DNA of 64,000 nt from Erythrobacter litoralis (GTDB lineage: Bacteria > Pseudomonadota > Alphaproteobacteria > Sphingomonadales > Sphingomonadaceae): positions 682,001 through 746,000 of the forward strand of contig NZ_CP017057.1 of the NCBI RefSeq assembly GCF_001719165.1. The letters are read 5' to 3'. The translations under genes and the position numbers were made by a program. Below are positions 57,817 to 64,000 of the stretch, piece after piece; within the stretch, counting starts at the first letter, position 1, and the number at the start of each line of letters is the position of its first letter. The notes beneath the pieces are model-generated. The model searched no databases. It was not told the DNA's origin and worked only from the letters and a program-made list of their open reading frames with translations.

Positions 57817-57851
57817 GCGCCCGGCGGTCCCTTGGGAAGACCGCCGGGCGC
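57817..57851 (-). terminator. strong hairpin after the alcohol dehydrogenase gene
   Basis: GCGCCCGGCGGTC (57817-57829) and GACCGCCGGGCGC (57839-57851) form a perfect 13-bp stem with a 9-base loop. It lies 22 bases beyond the stop of the minus-strand alcohol dehydrogenase, and on that strand it is followed by CCTTGTTTCC. It is the likely end of the adh transcript. Confidence 0.7.
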
Positions 57852-57873
57852 ACCGCGCTTGCCTTGGGAGAGG

Positions 57874-59022
57874 TCAGGCGGCAGCGCGGAAAATGGCCTC
57901 GATCTCCTGCTGGTTGGCAGGGCGGGGATTGGTGAAGCCGCAGGCATCGTTCATCGCGTTCGCGGCGAGCGTCGCGATGTCGGCCTCCTTCATGCCGAGC
58001 TGGGCGAGCCCTGCGGGTATCCCGATATCGGCCGAAAGCTGGCGGATCGCCGCGATCGCCGCCTCGGCGCCCTGGCGTTCGTCCATGTTCGAGACATTGA
58101 CCCCCATCGCCGCCGCGACATCGCGCAGGCGTCCAGCGGAAACCGCCGCATTGAAAGTCTCGACATGCGGCAGCAGCACCGCGTTGCAGACGCCGTGCGG
58201 CAGGTCGTAGAAGCCGCCCAATTGGTGCGCCATCGCGTGGACATAGCCCAGCGATGCGTTGTTGAACGCCATCCCGGCGAGGAACTGGGCATAGGCCATC
58301 GCCTCGCGCGCTTCGAGATTGGTCCCGTCGGCGACCGCATCGCGCAGGTTTTCGGCGATGAGCGACATCGCCTTCAGCGCGCAGCCATCGGTGATCGGCG
58401 TCGCCGCGGTCGAGACATATGCCTCGATCGCATGGGTCAGCGCGTCCATGCCCGTGGCGGCGGTGAGCGCAGCGGGCTTGCCGACCATCATCGCCGGGTC
58501 GTTGACCGACAGGAAGGGCGTCACGTGCCTGTCGACGATCGCCATCTTCACGTGCCTCTCGACATCGGTGATGATGCAGAAGCGCGTCATTTCGGCGGCG
58601 GTGCCGGCGGTGGTGTTGATCGCCATCAGCGGCACCTGCGGCAGCGGCGAGCGGTCGATGCCTTCATAGTCGGCGATTTCCCCGCCATTGGCCGCGACGA
58701 GCGCGATCCCCTTGGCGCAGTCATGGCTTGATCCGCCGCCCAGCGAGACGACGAGATCGCATTCATGGTCGCGCAGGAGGGCAAGCCCGTCCTCGACATT
58801 GCCGGTGGTCGGGTTTGGCTGCGCGCCGTCGAAGATCGCGGCCTTGATGCCCGCATCCTCGAGCACTTTCGCAACGTCATCTGCGACACCGAGCCGGGCG
58901 AGCCCTTCGTCGGTCACGATCAGGGCGCTGGCGAAGCCGCGTCCGGTGAGCGTTGCGGCGGCATCGGCGAGAGCGTTCTCGCCCATGATGTTCATGCTCG
59001 GCATAATGAAACTGGTAGACAT
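57874..59022 (-). CDS. iron-containing alcohol dehydrogenase
   Basis: A 382-residue group III alcohol dehydrogenase. The NAD-binding [14 protein letters not shown] is at about 95-108, and the metal-binding part is seen in [13 protein letters not shown] and [26 protein letters not shown]. It interconverts alcohols and aldehydes with NAD(H). The start at 59022 follows a strong GGGAGGAGG. It is 100 bases after the aldehyde dehydrogenase gene on the same strand, so the pair would oxidise an alcohol to an acid. Confidence 0.94.
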   Translation of the reverse strand: MSTSFIMPSMNIMGENALADAAATLTGRGFASALIVTDEGLARLGVADDVAKVLEDAGIKAAIFDGAQPNPTTGNVEDGLALLRDHECDLVVSLGGGSSHDCAKGIALVAANGGEIADYEGIDRSPLPQVPLMAINTTAGTAAEMTRFCIITDVERHVKMAIVDRHVTPFLSVNDPAMMVGKPAALTAATGMDALTHAIEAYVSTAATPITDGCALKAMSLIAENLRDAVADGTNLEAREAMAYAQFLAGMAFNNASLGYVHAMAHQLGGFYDLPHGVCNAVLLPHVETFNAAVSAGRLRDVAAAMGVNVSNMDERQGAEAAIAAIRQLSADIGIPAGLAQLGMKEADIATLAANAMNDACGFTNPRPANQQEIEAIFRAAA

Positions 59023-59122
59023 GGTAATCCTCCTCCCGATTGCGGGTTGGCTGTTGTTGATGCCATGACCGGGCGTCGGTGCGACCCTCGAGAGGCGCCC
59101 GGTCATGACCGTTTCTTCTTCC

Positions 59123-60643
<1,521 letters not shown>

Positions 60644-60761
60644 GGGGTCTTCTCCTCCCGGTATGCGCCCCGGTTCGCCCGGAGCGTCGTTGGTGACGAG
60701 GAGGAGAATGACGCAATTGGAGGCGCCCGGAAGGGGAGCGGCGCCCTTGGCGGCGCCCATG

Positions 60762-60779
60762 TGTCTCACCGCTGAGACA
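60762..60779. promoter_or_regulatory. inverted-repeat operator upstream of aldehyde dehydrogenase
   Basis: TGTCTCA (60762-60768), CCGC, TGAGACA (60773-60779) is a perfect 7-bp inverted repeat. It lies between the regulator stop and the aldehyde dehydrogenase start. AcoR-type activators bind short dyads of this sort upstream of their targets, so it is probably the site for the adjacent GAF-Fis regulator. No -24/-12 sigma-54 promoter was found downstream of it. Confidence 0.6.
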
Positions 60780-60819
60780 GGTCTGTATGAAAAAGCGCGC
60801 GCGGCAGCCGCGCGACGGG

Positions 60820-61770
60820 TCATTCGAGCCCGGCGCGCCCCATCCGGCGATAGAAGGTCGCCCGCCCGATGCCGAGATCGCGCGCAGCGGCGGCCACATT
60901 CCCGCGCGAGCGGGCGAGAGCCTGGCGCAGCACCCGGCGTTCGGCCGCGGCGAGCGGATTGTCTTCGGGAGCGCCGAGAATGTCTGCGATCGGGACCGGG
61001 TCCTTCGCGCTCACTCCGGCAAGCAGTCCGCGCCGCCGTGCGCTGCGATTGGCCCCGATGACGAGATCGTCGCGATCGACCGCGACCAGCGCGCCGCCAT
61101 TCGCCGCCGCGCCGCCTTCTGCGTCGAGGTGGACGATCCGGCAATCGCGATAGGCCGCGCCGAACAGCAGCCGTTCCAGTTCCGAGGCCGCTCCTGCCAG
61201 CACGCTCATGATGAGCGCCGCGGTGTCGCGGTCGTGGTCATAGCGATTGGTCGAAACGTCAAGCGCGCCGACAAGGCTCCCGCCGGCATCGTATATCGGC
61301 ACGCCGTGACAGCTGACCTGCACGTTGGCGGAAAGGAAATGCTGGTCGCGGTGGATGATGACGGGTTTTTCGTCGGCAAGGCAGGTGCCGATCCCGTTGG
61401 TCCCCTCGGCCGCTTCGGACCAGCATTCGCCCGGCACCAGGCGCGCGCGGTCGAACATGTCGCGGTCGCCTTCGGCCATGCGCTCCTCGAGGATCACGCT
61501 TTCGGCATCGGTCAGAAGGATGCATCGTCCCCCGCGCACCAGCGTTCCGGCGATCCTGTCGAGCACGGGGCCGGCATGGCGGATAAGTTCCTCGCGTGCG
61601 CCGCGGGCAAGCGCGAGACGGCTCGCATCGAGCCGGTCGGCGGCGGGGCCTTTGGCGGGGTCGAGCCCGTGATGCAGGGCCGACCGACACCACGAAGCGG
61701 CGAGCGTTGAGCGTCCTGCACTGTTCGATGATATCGCTTCGCGCACGAGCTGCGCGTGCTCGTCCTCCAC
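60820..61770 (-). CDS. GAF-Fis regulator lacking the AAA+ domain (AcoR-like)
   Basis: A 316-residue regulator with a GTG start that follows GAGGAG by about seven bases. Residues about 55-200 are the GAF sensor typical of AcoR ([65 protein letters not shown]). The C-terminus is a Fis-type HTH ([20 protein letters not shown] followed by RATFYRRM). The central sigma-54-interacting AAA+ module (GAFTGA, Walker A) is absent, and the two ends are joined by a short linker. It probably controls the adjacent aldehyde and alcohol dehydrogenase genes through sigma-70 promoters. Confidence 0.88.
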   Translation of the reverse strand: MEDEHAQLVREAISSNSAGRSTLAASWCRSALHHGLDPAKGPAADRLDASRLALARGAREELIRHAGPVLDRIAGTLVRGGRCILLTDAESVILEERMAEGDRDMFDRARLVPGECWSEAAEGTNGIGTCLADEKPVIIHRDQHFLSANVQVSCHGVPIYDAGGSLVGALDVSTNRYDHDRDTAALIMSVLAGAASELERLLFGAAYRDCRIVHLDAEGGAAANGGALVAVDRDDLVIGANRSARRRGLLAGVSAKDPVPIADILGAPEDNPLAAAERRVLRQALARSRGNVAAAARDLGIGRATFYRRMGRAGLE

Positions 61771-61838
61771 CCGTTTCTCCTCTCCCCGCAGGCGGAAGGT
61801 ATCAGAGCGAGCGGCCGCCCACAAGCGAGCGGAGCGCG

Positions 61839-62480
61839 CTAGCGGGCCAGCACCACGTCGCGCCCGATGTCGAGGTCCTTCTCCACCGCGTCGACCAGAT
61901 AGGCCGCGACATCGGCGCGGCTGACGATGCCGTTGGACCAGTTCGCCGGATCGCGCTTGACCTTCGCCCTTCCGGATCGCGGGCCGCCGGTCAGGATCAC
62001 GGGCCGCACGATCGTGTATTGCAGCGCGCTGTGGAGGATGATCTGTTCCTGCCGGTCCTTGTCGGCATAGACCCGGCCAAGAAATGCGCGGTGGCCGAGC
62101 CTCTCGACGGTGCTCATCGCATCCTTCGACCGGCCCGCGCCATATCCCGTCACCGCGACCAGCCGGCGCACGCGCGCATCGCTCATCGCTTCGACGAGGA
62201 TTTCGGTGGTGGTCGAGAACAGCGTCTCCTTCTCCCACAGCATGGACACGCTTTCCGATATGCCGAGCGCATAGATCACCGCGCGCGCGCCCTTCAGCGC
62301 ATGGGCGACATCCTCGCGGTCGGTCGCGTCGCCGGGGAATGGCTCGACGAGGCGCGTCCGTTCAAGGCTGTCGGCGCTGCGGGCGAAGGCGCGCACCGGG
62401 ATTTCGCGCCGCGTGGCTTCTTTCAACGCCAGCTTGCCGATGCCCGAGGTCGCACCCATCACGAGGATCGGGGCGGTCAT
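61839..62480 (-). CDS. NAD(P)-binding (NmrA/SDR-like) protein
   Basis: A 213-residue atypical SDR. The Rossmann motif MGATSGIGKLAL is at residues 8-19, followed by VIYALGISESVS, VAVTGYGAG and IVRPVILTGGPRSG. The active-site Tyr/Lys of classical SDRs is not evident. Members bind NAD(P) and act as reductases or redox sensors. It is divergent from the FKBP gene (250 bases between) and has no informative neighbours. Confidence 0.85.
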   Translation of the reverse strand: MTAPILVMGATSGIGKLALKEATRREIPVRAFARSADSLERTRLVEPFPGDATDREDVAHALKGARAVIYALGISESVSMLWEKETLFSTTTEILVEAMSDARVRRLVAVTGYGAGRSKDAMSTVERLGHRAFLGRVYADKDRQEQIILHSALQYTIVRPVILTGGPRSGRAKVKRDPANWSNGIVSRADVAAYLVDAVEKDLDIGRDVVLAR

Positions 62481-62730
62481 GGGCGGGCTCCTTCGGTTGC
62501 GGAGAACGCGGTTGCGGAAGAGGGGCGGCGGGTCTCATTCGATCCGATCATGCCTTCCCAACGTGCGAGCCCGCGCGAAGTGCCGAAAAGGCGGCGGGCG
62601 GGCGATTTGACACTGGCGGCCTTGGTTGAGAGACTCGCGCGCGAAACGGAATGCCCCTGCGTGTGCGCGCGAACCCACCCGGCTTCGGGCTGCCGGACAA
62701 CACGAAATTTCTCGAAAGGAATTGAATACA

Positions 62731-63168
62731 ATGGCAACCGCAAAGAACGGCGATACCGTCGCGATCGATTATGTCGTCAAGACCAAGGAAGGCCGAGTCG
62801 TCGGCGGGACCGAGGGGCAGGGTCCGCAGACGCTCACGCTCGGCAATGACGAGATCTTCCCGCAGATCGAAAGCGCGCTGACGCAGATGGAAGTCGGCGC
62901 CGAGGACACGGTTACGATCGATGCCGAACACGCTTTCGGCCCGCGCCGCGAGGAACTGATCGTCGAGATCCCGCGCGCGAACCTGCCGCCCGACGCCCAG
63001 CCGCAGCCGGGCATGACGCTTTCGGCGCAGCAGAACGACGGCCAGCCGATCCAGCTCGTCATCACCGACGTGAAGGAAGAATCGGTCACCGCCGACGGCA
63101 ACCACCCGCTTGCGGGCGAGGACCTCATTTTCGGCCTGACGCTGGTCGAGATCAAGCAGGCGGCCTGA
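62731..63168 (+). CDS. FKBP-type peptidyl-prolyl isomerase, SlyD-like
   Basis: A 145-residue cytoplasmic isomerase. It starts MATAKNGDTVAIDYVVKTKEG after a good AAAGGAA. FKBP half-domains flank an inserted IF domain (about residues 67-120, ERHAFGPRR-like AEHAFGPRREELIVEIPRANLP), and the end NHPLAGEDLIFGLTLVEI is SlyD-like. The His-rich metal tail of E. coli SlyD is missing. It helps protein folding. Confidence 0.92.
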   Translation: MATAKNGDTVAIDYVVKTKEGRVVGGTEGQGPQTLTLGNDEIFPQIESALTQMEVGAEDTVTIDAEHAFGPRREELIVEIPRANLPPDAQPQPGMTLSAQQNDGQPIQLVITDVKEESVTADGNHPLAGEDLIFGLTLVEIKQAA

Positions 63169-63203
63169 TCTGCGCAATTGATGCGCGATCGATGTCGCAC
63201 GGT

Positions 63204-63231
63204 GCCGGGAGGCGCGATTCTGCCTCCCGGC
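63204..63231 (+). terminator. hairpin after the FKBP gene
   Basis: GCCGGGAGGC (63204-63213) and GCCTCCCGGC (63222-63231) form a perfect 10-bp stem with an 8-base loop, 36 bases after the FKBP stop. No T-run follows. Confidence 0.55.
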
Positions 63232-63259
63232 CCAATCACCGACGCGAAAGGGGTGCTTT

Positions 63260-64000
63260 CTGGCCTCCGCCAATTCCGATATCCACGCCGACCCCGCGGT
63301 CCGCGCCGAGATCCTCGATCGGGCCGGCATTGAACTCATCCCCCTGGGCGCGATCGGGTCCGCCGTGCGCGGCCTCGCTCTCGATACCGAACGGCCACCG
63401 AGCGAACCGGTGCGCGCCGCGCTCGAGCATGAAATGGCGGTGCGCGGCTTTCTCGTCTTCAGGAGCGAGCGCGAAATCGATCCCGAGGCGTTCCTTGCCG
63501 CGAGCTGCTGGTGGGGCGGGCGGCGGCTCCATTCGACCCACGGGGTCCATCCCGCGACGCCCGGCGGCAATCGCCACATCTTCCGCCTGTCGAACGACCG
63601 GCGCCACGGCATTCCCGGCGTCGGGCCGCAATGGCACAATGACGGCAGCTTCCTGCCCGAGACATTCTCCCATTCCGGCTACCACATCGTCCGCCCGGCC
63701 GAGCGCGGCGGCGGAACCCATTTCGCGCACCAGGGCGATGCGCATGACGCGCTCGATCCGGCCGAGCAGGAGCGCTGGGCGCGGCTGGTTTCGGTCAATT
63801 CCAATTCGGGCGTCCTCCACCCTCTCGTCCACACCCACCCGGTGACCGGGCGGCGCTGCGTCTGGCTCCATCTCGGCATGACGGGCGCCGTGATCGAGCG
63901 GCGCGCCGATGGCGAAGGGCTGCGGCTGTTGGACGAGCGCGAACTGGGCGATCTGTGCCGGCGTTACAACGCGCTGCTGAATGACGGGTTCGATCGCGGC
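63260..64000 (+). CDS. TauD/TfdA-family Fe(II)/2-oxoglutarate dioxygenase, 5' part
   Basis: A partial gene with 247 codons in the window. The Fe-binding H-x-D is in GPQWHNDGSFLPE, near residue 122, and the distal part has HPLVHTHPVTGRRCVWLHLG with the third His and the 2-oxoglutarate arginine. The double-stranded beta-helix is therefore nearly complete. No ATG, GTG or TTG start fits. The best start is CTG at 63260, six bases after GAAAGGGG, giving MASANSDIHADP. Substrates of the family include taurine, sulfate esters and phenoxy acids; the one here is unknown. Confidence 0.82.
   Translation, partial: MASANSDIHADPAVRAEILDRAGIELIPLGAIGSAVRGLALDTERPPSEPVRAALEHEMAVRGFLVFRSEREIDPEAFLAASCWWGGRRLHSTHGVHPATPGGNRHIFRLSNDRRHGIPGVGPQWHNDGSFLPETFSHSGYHIVRPAERGGGTHFAHQGDAHDALDPAEQERWARLVSVNSNSGVLHPLVHTHPVTGRRCVWLHLGMTGAVIERRADGEGLRLLDERELGDLCRRYNALLNDGFDRG

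Noticed and set aside
60644..60819. A sigma-54 promoter ahead of the aldehyde dehydrogenase gene
   Set aside because: No GG-N10-GC with TGGCAC/TTGC-like boxes is visible on the minus strand, and the regulator lacks the AAA+ domain.

Overview
The window is GC-rich and densely coded. Tight operons with ATGA or TGATG overlaps, split metH and split gcvP genes, NodT-type RND systems, a TonB-receptor/phytase pair and bacteriochlorophyll-pathway genes point to an alphaproteobacterium of the Sphingomonadales, most likely an Erythrobacteraceae member (Erythrobacter/Porphyrobacter type). This placement is inferred from gene content. There is no rRNA in the window.

Layout. 1-5893: a LysR regulator, a divergent fumarylacetoacetase-family enzyme, and a minus-strand catabolic operon. 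The operon holds a 2-keto-4-pentenoate hydratase-like protein, a NicX-like ring-cleavage dioxygenase, an alpha/beta hydrolase and two MDR oxidoreductases. 6021-8806: an unrecognised protein coupled to a D-lactate dehydrogenase-type flavoprotein. 9035-11412: an acyl-CoA dehydrogenase pair. 11813-17348: a first RND efflux operon. 17420-23578: a light-dependent protochlorophyllide reductase (LPOR) and a BciA-type 8-vinyl reductase flank a TonB receptor plus beta-propeller phytase, which have a Pho-box-like repeat upstream. 23608-29376: an ArsR-methyltransferase regulator with its own operator, then metF and the two halves of metH. 29444-34298: a tandem glycine riboswitch and gcvT-H-PA-PB. 34303-37364: a flippase, a nucleotidyltransferase and an Nmad3-like protein. 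37351-44703: a complete valine-degradation set (acyl-CoA dehydrogenase, enoyl-CoA hydratase, HIBCH, mmsB, mmsA) with small passengers. 44957-50746: a second RND operon, followed by an MscS-type channel.

51703-53551: a tRNA-Gly(CCC) gene carries a 1.8-kb AT-richer insert at its 3' end, bounded by a 12-bp direct repeat of the tRNA end and containing only two small genes. It looks like a remnant integrative element without an integrase. 53718-57657: a CorA/ZntB transporter, a DUF6702-like protein and an M1 metallopeptidase. 57874-61770: an iron alcohol dehydrogenase, an aldehyde dehydrogenase and a GAF-Fis regulator that lacks an AAA+ domain, with a perfect inverted-repeat operator. 61839-64000: an NAD(P)-binding protein, a SlyD-like FKBP and a partial TauD/TfdA dioxygenase.

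Methionine synthase, MetF and the glycine cleavage system together link one-carbon units, glycine and S-adenosylmethionine metabolism. Each unit has its own metabolite-sensing control: a predicted S-adenosylhomocysteine/SAM-responsive repressor for met and a riboswitch for gcv. The LPOR and bciA genes suggest an aerobic anoxygenic phototroph, although no photosynthesis gene cluster lies in this window.
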